A stretch of DNA of 64,000 nucleotides, taken from assembly GCA_037957365.1 (NCBI GenBank), contig JARHVA010000397.1, positions 5,397,001-5,461,000 on the forward strand, read 5' to 3'. The notes under the pieces are model-generated. The model was not told the origin of the DNA. It worked only from the letters and a program-made list of their open reading frames with translations, and searched no databases. This DNA comes from Torreya grandis. Taxonomy: Eukaryota; Streptophyta; Pinopsida; Cupressales; Taxaceae. Position 1 is the stretch's first letter, and each line of letters opens with the position of its first letter. Of this stretch, positions 1 to 14,624 are shown piece after piece. The translations under genes and the position numbers were made by a program.

Positions 1-1009
1 TAGAAAACATAGATTGTATTCATTAAAAGAGTGAAATGTTACTACAATAATCGATCTGGGCTGCTTTTACAGTTTACAGTGATGAAGGAAATGTAGGTAA
101 AATCCTAGCAATAATCCAACAACACTTTAAAGTAATTTTTTGGGTGACCTCTAAAATACAATATGACTCTTATTTAAATAGATCATGATTATGACTCACC
201 TCCAAAAATCATGCGGATCCCATCTTGGGCCATGATGACCACTCATTACTATTACAACTATATTTAAAAATTTTAACCAAAATAAATCCTTATAAACCCA
301 CAAAAAATCTAAAAGGGACCACTAGTCAACACAAGGAGGTTAATAAGAGGGATCAAATCTTAACTAATTTAACAAGATGATCCAAAATTATAACATGATT
401 GCCATGAGGTTGTACTCCTTGTCTAGTTTGGTCAAGTTCATTGAAGGCTCCCTAAAGATCACCTCAGCCTGAGCTTCTAGTCTATAGGAGATCTATAAAA
501 TTACTTCCATTGAGGCTTGGACTCTAGAGACTTAGTTTATTCTCATAATGAACTAAGTTTATAGGTCCAAAACTTCTTGAGTTCCTTCCTAGTTTTCCTT
601 GGGCACTTTTTCCTTCATAACTTGGTCGAACTAACCCAAGTGGACTTTGAATTCCCCTTAGTCGATTAATGTGCCATTTGGGTGGAATAACATAGAGATA
701 TTGATCTCATTAAAGTAGGTCAATATCTTCTTCTCACCTTCTTTCAAGGGTCCCATTATAGTGTGGGTCAAGGCTAGACACTCCTCCATTATTTCTCTCA
801 TGTTCCTGGCATAAGTTTAGTATAACTCCAAATTTGAGGTTGGTATTAATTTGAGCTCTGGGAATATTCCTTTGTTGACCACTACCTATAACCTCTAACA
901 CTTTCCATCTATTTTTGTGATCCTCCCTATGTAGGACTCAATATTCTATATAATTATGTTAGTCTAAGCCTAAGTACCCACTAATTTATAAAGGATTGAG
1001 AAAATTAGT
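1..1009 (-). pseudogene. Decayed minus-strand coding fragment, family unknown
   Basis: Read on the minus strand from about 850 down to 380, one frame is coherent for about 150 codons. It is interrupted only by TAA and TAG codons, nearly all compatible with ancestral glutamine codons (CAA or CAG). The peptide between stops is charged and helix-like, rich in E, K, Q, L and I (for example MREIMEECLAL and RLEAQAEVIF), suggesting a coiled coil. I do not recognise the family and see no RT, integrase or protease motif. It ends at the left edge of the giant LTR element (1010). The matching decayed minus-strand sequence on the far side (40429-43394) may be the upstream part of the same unit, which is inference. 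It could be a retroelement gag or a dead host gene. Confidence 0.4.
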
Positions 1010-4000
1010 TGTTGGTAATTTGTCCTATCAAGGCCAAATACCAACCCATATAATTTGAAATTTTTCTTTTTACTATTACAAGCCTCTATAAGGTGGTCTA
1101 AACTATGTATATTGCCTAAAAGGACAAGTTTTGGTCTTAAAATTGAGATATGGTGTCAAAATTTCATAAAATTATTCAAAATAATTTTTAAAAACTTTAA
1201 ATACATTTAATTACCTTAGTCATAAGGTCTTATGCTTCGAAAATAACATTTTATGTAAGTTAAAGCATGGAAAATATAGTTTATAAGCTCACATGTGCCA
1301 ATTTTTGGCCCAAAAGTGTGTAAAATGGATTAATACTTATCATAACATGTTTCATGACTCATTTTCATCCTTATATTTCCCTAAAATTGGTCTTTCAAAC
1401 TTTGGTTTTGAATAAATATGTAAGAAAAGGCTTTTTCAATGTGTTTTCATGCACAAGTACAAAATTGTAATATCAATTCTGTACAAAAAAGGTCTAGATC
1501 AGGAAGATGAGGACATATAAAGTATTCCAAAATAATTTTAAAGAAATAATATTAAAAATAGGACCAAAATTGGGTCCCTTCAATCATCTTGATTGTTTGC
1601 ACATAGGGAAAGCCCTTTAGATTTGTAGGTGGTATGGCTGTGAGAGAGAACATCTAGGTTTGCACTTTTGGTCAAAGAAATTAGTCTTAGAGAGAATCCA
1701 TATATGGAAATTTGTTCTCAAATTGGTCAAATATCCTTCATGAATTATCCCCTTAAATTCAAGGTACTCATTATGGCTCCATCCAAGTAGGCAATCAATT
1801 TTCTTGAATTTGTCTTCATCTGAGCATCATGGTAGAAAAATTATGGGTTATGGAGATTTTTAGGAGAAAAATTAACCTTTCCATAGTATTCATCAATTAT
1901 ATTCAACATGTTTCATGGTAAAATATATCTTAATAAGATAAATTATTTCAAGTATATAGTCAACAAGCATATGAAGAAGAATTATACAGTCTAGGAGAGA
2001 GAGAAAGGGTTTCAAAAATTTCTTGGATTCTTGGTAGGGGTCTCCTTCATGTTCATATGTTCCTAATGAAATATTATCAAAATTTTCATGAATATTAATG
2101 ACCAATAATATCATTATTATATCTAAATATTCCTCAAGAAGTCATTTTTTAACATATTTTAAGGTTTCTTAACACTTATTAAGGATCTTAGCAGAATCCT
2201 AGGTTTTAATTTTAGTATCTTAATATCATTCCAAAGTCTACAAATTGTTGTATATTTTTAAGAGGGTTATTTATGCTTATATTAGACCTTAAAACTAGTC
2301 TTAAAATTCTCCTCATATCCTCTTTCACATTGATCTCGATTCATCTCCATCCTCACCATCTTACACTGCTATTTATCATAGTAATAAAGCTTCACTCTCC
2401 CCTCCATTCATGTTTTTCCATCTTCCCTTCCCATCATCCCCCTTAAACTCATCTCCACCTCATAAAACCACTACCAAATAAATTTCAAGAGTGTTTATAT
2501 CATCATGGCCATACAAATAAGGTATGCAGACTAAGAAACCATGCTACATTGAGGTAGAATGACTATTTACAGTCATCAAGAAACATAGTCAAGTCTTTAT
2601 CATAAAATTACAAAGAAGGGAGAGGCTTGAATATACCTCCTTGAAGATATCAACTTGAAATATCTCCTTAAGTTATTATGAATTAATGAGGAAATATTTC
2701 AATAATTTGGTTTTGGTAGCTTTTTTAAGGCTAATTTTAGTCATAGTCCATACAAGCATAGTCGTCTACAGTTGTGAAAGAAGGATACAATCATATTTAA
2801 AGGTTGACATCATGGTAAAATTGTATGAATGAAGGTTAAAAATGATATGAAGAGTTATTAATCCATATTATTAATTCAATCATGACTCATCAAGAAGGAG
2901 GTAGCCATAAGTAAAGAATCAAGTGTCTTTTAAGACACCTATAAGCATGTGTTTAGGTCATAACCTATAGTAGGTAAGGGTCTTGGTAGTCTTAAGGCCT
3001 ATCAAGAAGAAAAATGGGCTAGTTGGATTAGAAAACTGGATAAAATGATATGAGGACTAGTAAAATCAATACAAAGATCAAGTACAATACATATTTGAGT
3101 TCTTAAATGGCTCAGGTAGCATAAGAAGAGACCTATAGTTATCTTCAAAAATAGTCATAAGTCAAGGAGTGAATAATGTAATGAAGAGACTTTAAGGATA
3201 TTGAACATAAATATAGGTTATTAAAATTGTTAAGAGATCATTATAAAATTTAATTATATTGAACCTCTTGTTACCTATTTTCATACTCCCTAAGAGTCCT
3301 TAAATCTTTCTACATTTCATAGAAGGACCTACAATCAACAAAACCATAGTCAAGATTAAGAGTATGAGAAAAAGAATTATTTTCAAGAAGATATAATGAG
3401 GTGTATAAAGGAGATAGTGTTGAAGGGTAATGATTACTAATTTATATTAAATTTAGACCAAAATAAGGGTTGAATTAAAATAAGCTACATTCCCAAGAAA
3501 ATACATACCTATAGTTGGGTAAAGGACTATTTAGGCATATTGATAGTCAAACATTGAGACTGTGAGGTATTATCATTTTCCTTGAGTTCATAAGGTTTAT
3601 TACATGATGAAAAGTATCATATAATGGTGTCAATTTTATATAAATCCATAAGTTCAAATAACACTGACACTCAACCATATTCCTCATGAAAAACACACCT
3701 ATAACCATCATCTACAGGCCTATCTCCAAGATTATGAAATTGATACCAAATATTCCATAAAGGAGTTTAATGATCATATGGAGAAGACAATTAATGGGAA
3801 TAATAAATATATAAACTTATAAATAGGATGAATATGGGGCTCAAATAAATCAATTACACAATCAATGTCAATTGTAGCATGTACTTTTATAGCCATATAA
3901 TGTCATTTCTTCTCTAACACAATCATATACTATCAAGATACAATGCAAGATAATTCTAGTTAAAGAGTGACCAATGAAGTGAATTATTCAATTCAAGTAA

Positions 4001-7000
4001 CTAATTTTATCTCCAAAACCTTGGTGAAGATCTAAAACACTAACAACTCATGAGAATGAAGGTACATAGACCTGTATGAAGTTATCTTGAGTAAGGATTG
4101 TGTAAGGCCTAGAAACTTTACAAGAAGAGTCAATATGATATAAAGAGAATAACATGAAGATTTAAAATGGTTTAAGGAGTATTTAAAAAACCAATTAATG
4201 TTTTAATGACCACTAAACACATCTGCACCTCATAAATAATGACCTATAATAGTGATAACATGCAATCACAATAAGGATTCTTGAGGAGCTAAGGTATGAT
4301 ATAGGTTGCATAAGGTTGAAATTTAAAAAATGAAGGATGAGAAAAATTAAATGGGGATTTTAATGGAATATTAAAATCATATTAATCATGATAAATCACA
4401 ATCCTAGGTGAAAAAGAAGAAGAACATAGTCATAGGTCTTATGATGCAGGAAAACATAGGCAACTCAAGCTAAATATGGGGAAAATCCACCTACAAGCTT
4501 AAATATGCATGATCCAAACATAAAAATTTATGGATATAATAAAAATTAATTTATATACATATCCATAATATTTTTGAGGTCAAATTAGGAGGGTAACTAT
4601 TCACTATTTTGAAACAATCAACCCCATGTTTGTTGAGAGTCCTAATATAAGTAAGCAAACTTCTTGAAGTGTTATAAGGTGTGGTAGAGGGTTTAAAGAT
4701 TATGGAGGGTATTTTAAAGAATGGGAGAGTGATTTTAAGTCTACATACATATATTTATGGGTGATTATATGAATTTTTCAATGCAAACCATGACTTGAGG
4801 GCTATAATAGGAAAGCAAACAACAAACCCTTGAGAGACATAGTCATTTTTTTGGATTCTTTCATGGAGTTTTTATTAATTGGATGAACATATAGATAGTG
4901 GGGAGGATCATTGAAAACTTTAAGTATATTTTTTAGTGAATAAAAATGCAAAAAACTTGTTTTGATAGACTCCACAAGCTTCTTCCTGCATACACATTTC
5001 TCCATAGCCACTCAAAGCTCACTTTCATCATGTAGAGAGATTGATACATCATTTTTATTGGAGTTTTTGATTTTAATGGTTGATGAGGGGGTAATCATAA
5101 TTCATTTTCATGGAAATTATTTTCCCATTAGATCTCTATACATTATGAGAAATCATTAAGAAGCTATGGACCTCTTAAACCCTTTCAAAACCCTCATAAC
5201 CACCCACTAGAGAAAAGAAACTAAAATATGAATATAGTTGATGATTTTGAGATATAAAATGAACTTTAAGGTATTATAAACTCCAATGAGAACCTCCATA
5301 ACCAATTGGTTGGCACATGTAGTACCTTCAGTATATAGACTAGGCCAAATAAGTTAGTTTTGAGCTAGAAATCAAGAAGAGAAAGGGTAATTACAAATTT
5401 AAAGGATTTTAGAAGAAACATGGGGTCTTTAAATTTCTCAATAAAATTTCCAAAACAATCAAAAAAGGTCTTTTAGTTTAATTTCAAAAGTAGATAGGTC
5501 TACATGTCAAGAAAAGGATTTGTTTTCATGTAGGGTGAAGAAGAATGAATTGATCAAACCCATATCATGACTCTAAATCATCCTATATAGTTTTTTTAGG
5601 TCCAAATTTTTTTATGAGAGCCTTTTGACTCATTATAAAGTCAAGATATTGAATAAACTATGCCTAGATCTTGAGATCACTAGACAAAGCCATCAAGAAG
5701 GAGTAGCAGGAGCAAAATTAGGGTCATGAGGCCACTCCAAAACATAATAAACATCACCAAAATGTCCTAATATAAATTTATGTCAGTTTTGAGCCATAGA
5801 AAAGGCATATCAATGATCATCTTGGTCTAAGAATGCCAAACATTGCTTAAAGAGCCTATTTTCCACTCTGAAAGGAGAATTCACATGCTCACCTTGATAC
5901 ACACCTTTTTCATGGGAATATGAGGAATTTGGGGGAGTTATATGGCCTAATAAAATAACATTTTTTGGTATTGGTTTAGGAATTCATGGCCTAAGCTTTA
6001 TGAATAATCATTAAGAACCCAAAGCACTCTTAAACCTTGTAAAACCCTAATAGAAAACATGTTTATGGAGAATTGGAGAAATATGCATTCAAACTAATTG
6101 AAACCTCCTAACTACTAGATGTATCACCAATAAAAACATAAGATATTCATGTCCATGACCATTGGTTGTATAGACTTGGTAGAAAATAGGTTTTTGAGGG
6201 AAAAAAGCAACAAAGGAGAGGTAAAAGGTAGTTTAAATAAATTCCAATCATTGTTGATTAAACCCTAATACTTATTACTGATCCTAAAATCATCAGATGA
6301 TAAAAAATATGCCTAAAATTTCCCTTGGGAGCTCATCCAAAACAACTAGTCTATAGAAATTCAAGGCAAATTGACCTAGTCAACTACTTTGACTAAGTTA
6401 CAAGTGTTTATTCATCAAAAGGAAATATTTTTTGATATGAGGGGTTTTTATAAGCCTAAATATAATTATATTTTTAGGTTATAATGTTTTCATGTAGGTT
6501 ATAAGAGATATCAAGTGCAAGAAGTTAGGCTACTAGGCCTATTTAATCAATCAATTAAAGATGAAACTACAATTTGAGGACTATCAAATGAGTTTATTTG
6601 GAGTTATCATGACACATGCCTAGTATTAAAGTGGAAATTACATGCATATCTATTATTCAAGTTCTATTTCATGAAAATGAGGGCTAAAGGAGTTAACTGA
6701 TCTTTACTACCAATCATGAGTTAACTGATCATTGACTAGAAATCAATGCATGTTCCTTGGTATTCATGTAATAAAAGTCATCCAATTATCTTGATATTTA
6801 TTAAGAGGAGTTAAATAACAAAATAATGTCATATAATTATATATAAAGAGCTTGGATAAGCTAAAGATGGCCTGCCACCTTGTTTCTAATGCCAAAAGAA
6901 GCATGCAAGGCTCTTAACACAAAAGAGAAGTCTTAAGGAATATTATTAGCAAATTGTAGTTGAAATTGACTAGGGCTAACGATTATATGAATCTCTCTTA

Positions 7001-7737
7001 TATCCTCAATGCCACATTGGCTAGACTTCTATTTTTTATATATATTTAGGATTTTAAGCCTATTTTCAAGATCCCTCTTTTTGGCATGATGAAACTCTAC
7101 AAAGATTAAAATTTTTAAACCTCTTGAGATAATAAAATGACTATATTCATATTCTTATATACAAGTTTAGTGTTTTATATTAGTTTGATTTGCACATGTG
7201 GTAGTACTTTCTCCCTTGGTAGGTCCTAATCTTACCTAGTTACTAGTATACCATCTTATGCAATTCATTTATAGTGTTTGATGTTGATTTATTGAGCTAA
7301 TAATGGATATATTAACTAGTTAGTGCCTTGAATCAAGCCTTCCATCATTTACGTCATTATTTTATCACTTAATGATACCTCTATGTGAAATAATATTGTA
7401 TAAGAATCCTTTGGAGTTGTAGGATTGAATGATTTCAATTACTTATTAGTTTTATATGAGTTCAAATGAAGTGGATGAACTAGCAATATAGGTATATCAC
7501 CATCAATAGTGTATATTTACCTATAATTAACACTTATAACCCTTTTCATCCCAAAAATCATGGTAGGTTTTAGTAAAATTAGTAAATAGATATATTCAAA
7601 GGAGCTAGCCTCATAATCTAGAGGTCTAGTCTAAGATATAAGTGTTCCACATCTTTAAACCATTCCAACATTAGTACAAGTTTAAAGGAGATCTAAGTAA
7701 TTTTCCTTTAACATGGTGTAACTTGGGTTGCTAATTG
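1010..7737 (+). repeat. 5' LTR of the giant element (~6.7 kb)
   Basis: Collinear with 10837-14624 (matching about 1010-4815) and with 37432-40422 (matching about 4815-7737). Clear anchor pairs are about 1021 with 10849, 3290 with 13085, 6870 with 39520 and 7540 with 40195. Identity looks like roughly 85 percent with many small indels, judged by eye. The start is TGTTGG; the end is near CTAATTG just before the decayed primer site, so the right boundary is good to a few bases. Composition is AT-rich throughout and I find no coding frame in it; the short open frames do not stay open in the second copy. Confidence 0.75.
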
Positions 7738-7740
7738 TTT

Positions 7741-7758
7741 TGGAATGCCTATTAGGAC
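7741..7758 (+). other. Decayed primer-binding site of the giant element
   Basis: The sequence TGGAATGCCTATTAGGAC sits three bases after the end of the first long repeat. It matches 13 of 18 positions of the site TGGCACGCCTGGTGGGAC next to the 5' LTR of the Tat-like element at 53503-53520. Position and similarity together support a minus-strand primer site, and imply the giant element used the replication machinery of a Tat-type partner. That link is inference. Confidence 0.55.
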
Positions 7759-7896
7759 ATAGATATATCCATTGGAGTACACATTTACAACATATTTATC
7801 TTCAAAATCAATTTAAAATACTCATATGGTCATCATCTCTGAGGTAAATGGCAATTTTTATTCATAATTCATAGATTTTAATGTGTTTTCTAGGCT

Positions 7897-9360
7897 ATGA
7901 AATTCTATAGATTAGATTATGGTTATTCATCTCCTTATCATCACTTCCAATATGATCCATACACATCTTGTTATGATCCCTATCAACCTTATACTCACCC
8001 TTCAAAATAATATGAAAGCCATTATCAATCCTTTGATCCCTGTGAACCTCAATCAATTATTTGGTAGTTACCTATCAATTTAAATAGTCATGGAAATCTC
8101 ATGACATTCATGATCAACTCAATCAAGTTCCAAGGTAATCCATATCAAGTTTAAAAAAAAAATTGTTTGGTTATGAGAAATAAATGATGGACATAGACAT
8201 TCAAAAGAGATATGGATAGGAGATCTCCAAGCATGAAATTGAGAACATGAGAGCTCATTTTTAGCAAGCTAAAGAGGTGTGTGTATATTTCATAAGATAA
8301 TACCATTCAAAATTTATCAGTGATATCCTTGACATCCATGGTAACATCTCTTGACCTTTCTCATCTTGAATATTTATAGGGATCCATCATGCCAATTCTT
8401 AAGAAGGATCCTTTCCTTTTTGAAGTGAATGAATAAGTTTTAGCTGAAGTGATAGATGATCATAAAAAGGTTTCAGTTGAATATGAAGAAGACATCACCA
8501 TTGAGACACTTGTTGACAAAGATAACCATGACTTAGTTTTTCATATTTTCAAAAAATATGAGTTATGAGATGAGATTTAGATGCAAGATAAGAAACAAGA
8601 AGAATAGGTTTCAGTTGAGCATCAAAAGGTCATATATCAAGAGATTTTTTATCATATAACAATTGTTATTCATCAAGATGTTCCTCAAGAACTTCTAAAA
8701 GTTACCATTGATAATTTTAGGCTAGCCAAAGAAGATAAGTGCCAAGGTAATGGTGATGCATTTTGGAATCAATATATGAATATTTTAAATGAATATCAAT
8801 CTCTTCAAGGTCTCACACTTTCTATTAAATATGTTAAAGACCAATCAACTATTAAACCTATTAAGTTTGGCCCATAAGAGGAATAAGTACATGATGATGT
8901 AAGGAATGAAGAAATGTTTGTTAAAGTAGTACCTCAAGTCATTTCTCTTAAAGATAAACCAAGTGAAGATTTATTATCCTTTAGCATGCCTAAATAATTT
9001 TAAGATCTCAATCATGAAATTTTTGATGAATCACCATTTCATGTGGAATAGAGAGAAGGTATTAACCAAGACATATAAGATTATTGGTAGCTAATGAATG
9101 AGATTAAATTAGAATTTTTAATACAAAGTATAAGAATATGGGAAGATTATGATTAGGTCTTAGATTCACATCTACAATCCATGTACCTAAAAAGGGAAGT
9201 AGAAGGCCCAACTGCATCACTAAGAGGCCAATATCATGGCAATGATTTTATTTGCAAGAAAGAGCCATCAAGATATGGAAACCATGATTCAAAGTTCCAT
9301 GATAGATAATATATCTTTCCATTTGAACCTAGAATAAATATTTTGATTTAAGGTTATTTA
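7897..9360 (+). pseudogene. Decayed internal ORF of the giant element, unknown product
   Basis: An ATG at 7897 opens a frame whose first ~30 residues are rich in Tyr, Pro and His (YSSPYHHFQYDPY). After stops it continues with a charged, coiled-coil-like stretch (about 8163-8280) and then an acidic region (about 8390-9250) with segments such as VSVEYEEDITIETLVDKD. Stops are mostly TAA or TAG where CAA or CAG would read glutamine, plus at least one frame change near the A-run at 8153-8162. Total coding potential is about 480 codons. I see no zinc knuckle, protease, RT, RNase H or integrase motif. It could be a gag-like structural protein or a captured sequence; the family is not recognised. Persistence of one frame suggests it was once translated. 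Confidence 0.5.
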
Positions 9361-10836
9361 TTTTAGGTTGTTTGTCATGTTTCAATAAGTGAATAACACA
9401 ATCAATAGTCTGTTATCTTGTTCTTATTTTCATTAGGTTGGTTGTGTTTGCTTCTTAATTTATTTTTTGTTCTTTTTATTGTTTCATTGTCTTTTTATTG
9501 TTACATTCAAAAGTTTGAACTAGGAATTTGACTCAAGAGAGGTGATTAGTATTGTGCTAGTCCAAAAATGCAAACAGATTGATAAAAACACACTAATGAG
9601 CATAAATATTTAGGTCTAGTTAGTAGGGTGATCTTAATAAAAAAAAAATTAAAAATAAAACTAAAAAGTAAATAAAAAAAGAATCCTTCACCTTAATTGG
9701 ATGCTCCAAATGCTTGTTGTAGTGGATTGCTTGGCTTGTGCTCATGAAGTCTTCATCAAAGGAGGCTTGGCTATCTCCTCTTCTACTTGGCACCTTGTGG
9801 CTTTAGATTGGATTGGATAAATATTTTGGCATCATAAATTTGGCATGTGAGAGCTCTTGGAATCAATTTGACATGGTAAATTTCCAAAAATTAAGCCTAA
9901 AAATGATGTTCATGGACTCTCTATTTATATATTTTCAAGAATGACCAGAATTAACCATGACCATCCATCTCAAGATTGAGATGTGTGGTCATGGATTAAT
10001 CAAATTATGTAATTAAAATACATAATTATTATCATCATGACTTTGGAATAAGGGACATTAATGAGGCGTGAGAGGTAATAAAGAGGCATGGGAAACCCAT
10101 AATCTTGATATTTATGGCATTTATGTGCTAGGGATGTCTTCCCAAGAAATGAGGTCACATGATGATATAGATATTCAATATTCATTTCTAAAAAACAAGT
10201 TTTCAACAAGTTTCCATGGAATTATTAATTAGGCCTTGATTTGGATTAATTATCTCTTAAGCATGATTAAGCACTTTGTGCACAAATTACTCAAATTGAT
10301 CAGAATGCCTTGTTATTGGTCCAAAATTTGATTGGATTGGAATTGGAAGTAAATTTCAAATGCATTGGATCCATTATCACATTTATGATGTTACCAATAC
10401 CAAATAATAAAGACACGTGTCTTGTAAAATAAATTTGATAGAAAAGAGCAATCCAGAGCATCCAAGTGAAAAATTGGTATTTTGACTCAAAATTATTTGA
10501 TCAAATTTAGTTGGCCCATAAATTGAATTTACCCATTTAATGATACTTTAGCCAAATTGGCACTTGAATATATCAATTTCAACTCATTCAATATGCTTTA
10601 GTGTTTTTAGGCCAAATTGTGCACTTTGGTGGAAATTGGTCAAAAGCCTAGTTGGAGGTTATCGGTGGCTAGATTTAGGTGTCTAAAAAAAGAGGTATAT
10701 CAAAGTCAAAATTCTATTTATTAGTCCATGGGAGCCATCAAGTCATGTTGTTTTATTTTAGATTATCATTTCCATATCAAAATTTAGTGAGTTCTTTTGA
10801 CCAACAGGTTGGTCAACCCCTATGAGTTGCCAAAAA
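9361..10836 (+). other. 3' internal region of the giant element, non-coding
   Basis: AT-rich, with an A-rich low-complexity patch at about 9640-9680. No coding frame or motif is visible. A purine run lies at about 10685-10694 but is ~140 bases from the second LTR (10837). The bases directly before that LTR are not purine-rich, so no convincing polypurine tract can be assigned. Confidence 0.5.
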
Positions 10837-13800
10837 TGTTGTTAATTTGTCCTATCAAGACCAAATACCAACCCATATAATTCAAAACTTTTCTTGGTAT
10901 TGTTACAAGCCTCTACAAGGTGGTCTAAACTATGTATATTACCTAAAAGGAAGAGTTTTAGTCTTAAAATGTGAGATGTGGTGTCAAAAGGCCATAAAAT
11001 TATTCAAAATACTTTTAAAACACCTTCAAATACATGTAATTACCTTATTCATAAGGTCTTATGCTTTGAATATAACATTTTATGCAAGTTAAAGCATGAA
11101 AAAGGCCTTTTATAAGCTCAAACATGGAAAATTTTACACCAAAAGCATGTAAAAGGGATTAATACTTGTCCTAACATGTGTTATGACTTGTGTTCATCCT
11201 TATCTTTCCCTAAAAGTGGTAGTTCAATCTTTAGTTGTGAATAAATATGCAATAAAAGGATTTTTAAATGTGTTTTCATGCACAAGTATATTATTGTATG
11301 GCCCACTCCATATATCAAAGGTCTAGAGTAGGAATATTAAAACATAGTAGGTGTTTTATAAAAATTTCAACAAAGGAAGATTCAAAACAAACCCAAAAAT
11401 GGTTCCCTCTAGTCATCTTGCTTGTTTTCACATAGGGAGAGCTCTTCAGGTTTATAGGTGATATGGTCATGAGAGAAAAAACCTAATTCTTCACTTTTGG
11501 TCAAAAAAATTAGTATTATATATCTTTTATTTATGGCAATTAGTTCTTAAATTAGCCATCTCTCCTTCATGAACCATCCCTTTGAAGTCAATGTACTCAT
11601 CATGGCTCCTTCATCCAAGCAGGTAGTTGGTTTTCCTAAATTTAACTTCATCTAAGCATCATGGAAAAAAAATTATAGGTTGTGGATATTCTAAGGAGAA
11701 AAATTCACCTTTTCATGGCATTCATCAATTTTTTTTCACACATGTGATGTTCAAATAGATCTCAATAAGAAAATGGATTGCAATTCTACAATCTACAAGC
11801 ATATACAGAATAATTGTATGTTCTAAGAGAGAGATATAAAGGGTTTCAAAGATTTCTTGGATTCTTGGTATGGGTATCCTTCATGTTCATATGTTACTCA
11901 TGCAAGCTTATCAAATATTTCATGAAGCTTCATGGTCAATAAGATCATTAATGTCTCTCAAGAGTGCTCAAGAAGTCACCATTTAGCATATTTTAAGGTT
12001 TCTTGGCACTTTTTAAGGATCTTAGCGGAATCCTAGGTTTCAATTTTATCATCTTAATCTCCTTCAAAATTCTCCAAATTATTGTATCTTTTTGAGAGGG
12101 TGTTAATGCTTACATTAGACCTTAAAACTATTCTTGGCATACTCCTCATATCTTCTTTCACCTCCATCTTGATTCATCTTCATCCTCACTATCTTACAAT
12201 GCCATTTATCACTATAATAAAGCTTCATTCTCCCCTCCATTCATGGTTTTTCATCTTCCTTTCCCATCATCCCCCTTTCCACTCATCTCCATCTAATTAA
12301 CCCACTACCAAGGAAATATCAAGAGTGTTTAGAGCATCATGGCCATGCAAATAAGGTATGCAAACTAATAACCATGATTTATTGAGGTAAAATAACTATC
12401 TACAGTCATCAAGAAACACAATCAAGTCTTTATCTTGAAACTACAAAGAAGGGAGAGGTTTGAATATACCTCCTTAAAGATCTCATCTTGAAATATCTCC
12501 TTAATCTATAATGAATTAATGAAGAACTAGTTCACTAATTTGGTTTTGGTGACTTCTTTAAGGCCAATTTTAGTCATAGTCCATGACAACATAGTCATCT
12601 ACAGTTGTCAAAGAAGGATACAATCATATTTAAAGGTTGAAATCATGGTGAAACTATGTGAATGAAGGTTAAAAATTCTATAAAGGGTTTTTAATCCATC
12701 TTATGAATTCAATCATGACTCATCAAGAATGAAGTAGCCAAATTAAAGACTCAAATGTCTATTAAGACACCTACATGCCTATGTTTAGGTCATAACCTAT
12801 AGTATGTTAGGGTATTGGTAGTCTTAAGGCTTATCAAGGAGAAAAATAGGCTAGTTAGATTAAGCAAGTGCATAAAATTCTATGAGTATTGGTAAAATCA
12901 ATACATATCTCAAGTAAAATACATATCTAAGTTCTTGAATGGCACAAGTAGCATAAAAGAGACTTACAATTAACATCAAAGATAGTCATAAGTCGAGTGA
13001 ATAATGTAATGAAGAGACTTTAAGGATATTGAGATTATTGAAATTTTAAAGAAATAATTATACAAGTAAAGGATATTGAACATATTTTACCTATTTTTAG
13101 ACTCCATAAGCATCCTTAAATCCTTCTATAGTCCATACAAGGACCTGTAGTCAATAAAAGCATAATCAAGAATAAGACTATGAGAAAAAGGTGTGTTTTC
13201 AAGAAAATATAATGAGGTATATAAAGGAGACATAAATAAAAGCAAATTGATATGAAATGTATACTTATATAATGGTTAAATTTAAATAAGCTACATTCCC
13301 AATAAAATGTGTACATATAACTAGATAAAGGACTATTCAAGCATGTTGATAGTCAAACATTGAGACTATGAGGTACTATCATTTTCTTTGGGTTCATAAG
13401 GTTTATACCATAATGAAGAGTCTCATATAATGTTTTAAAGTTTATATCAAGCCATAATTTCCAATATCACCAACACTCAATCATATTCCTCATGAAAATC
13501 ACACCTACAACCATCATCTATAGGCCTATCTTCAAACTTATGAAATTGATAACAAATAGTCCATAATGAAGTTTAATGATCTTATAGAAGGGATAGGTAA
13601 TGGGAATAATAGAGAAATTAAATTATCAATAGGATGAATATGGGGCTCCAAGTACTCAATAACATAGTCAAGGTCAACTGTAGCATGTACTTCTACAGCC
13701 ATACAATGTCATTTCCTCTCTAACACAATCATATACTATCAAGATACAATGCAGGATAATTACAATTAAAGAGTGACCAATGAAGTGACTTATTCAATTA

Positions 13801-14624
13801 AAGTAACTAATTATATCTCCAAAACCTTGGTGAATATCTAAAACACTACCAACTCATGAGAATGAAGGTGCATAGGCTTGTACAGAGTTGTCTTGAGTAA
13901 GGATTGTGTAAGGCCTAATAACATTGCAAGAATAGTTAATATGATAGAAAGAAAATAAGAGAGAGATTTAAAATGGTTTAAGGAGTATTTTAGGAACTAA
14001 TTCATGGTTTAATGATCACTAAACACCTCTACACCTCATAAATAACTACCTACAATAGTGATAGCATGTAGTCACAATAAGGATTCTTGAGGAGCGAAGG
14101 TCTGATATAGGTTTCATAAGGTTAAAATATAATCAATAAAGGATGATACCAATAAAATGGGTATTTTCATGGCATATTAAAATAATATCCATCATTTTCA
14201 AGAACAATTCAAGGTGAAAAAAAATAAGAACATAGTCATAGGTCTTATGATGTAGGAAAACATAGGTAGTTGAAGCTAAATGTGGGGAAACTCCACTTAT
14301 AAGATACAATATGCATGATAAAAACATGAAAATTGGTGGAGATGATCATAATTACTTAATATACCTATCCATAATCTTTTTTAGTTAAAATAGGAGGGTA
14401 ACTATTAACTATTTTGACACAGTCAACCCTATGTCTATTGACAGTCCTAATACAAGTAGGCAGACTTTTTGAAGTGTTTTAAGGTGTGGTAGAGAGTTTC
14501 AAGATCATGGAGGGTATTTTAAATCATGGTATAGTTATTTTAAGTTTATATAAATTTATTTATGGGTGATCATACTCGTATCTCAATGTAAACCATGCCT
14601 CAAGGTCTAGAACAAGTAAGCAAG
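10837..14624 (+). repeat. 3' LTR of the giant element, left part
   Basis: Direct repeat of about 1010-4815. It starts TGTTGTTAATTTGTCC and stays collinear until 14624, where the ~1.2-kb-LTR minus-strand element begins. The 5-bp duplication GCAAG (14620-14624) is seen again as ACAAG at 37427-37431, after which the LTR sequence resumes. Nothing coding is seen. Confidence 0.75.

Noticed and set aside
1010..14624. Plain segmental duplication of a ~3.8 kb block (1010-4815 and 10837-14624)
   Set aside because: The match continues after 37432 in the same order, and a primer-site relic follows the first copy, so split LTRs explain it better.
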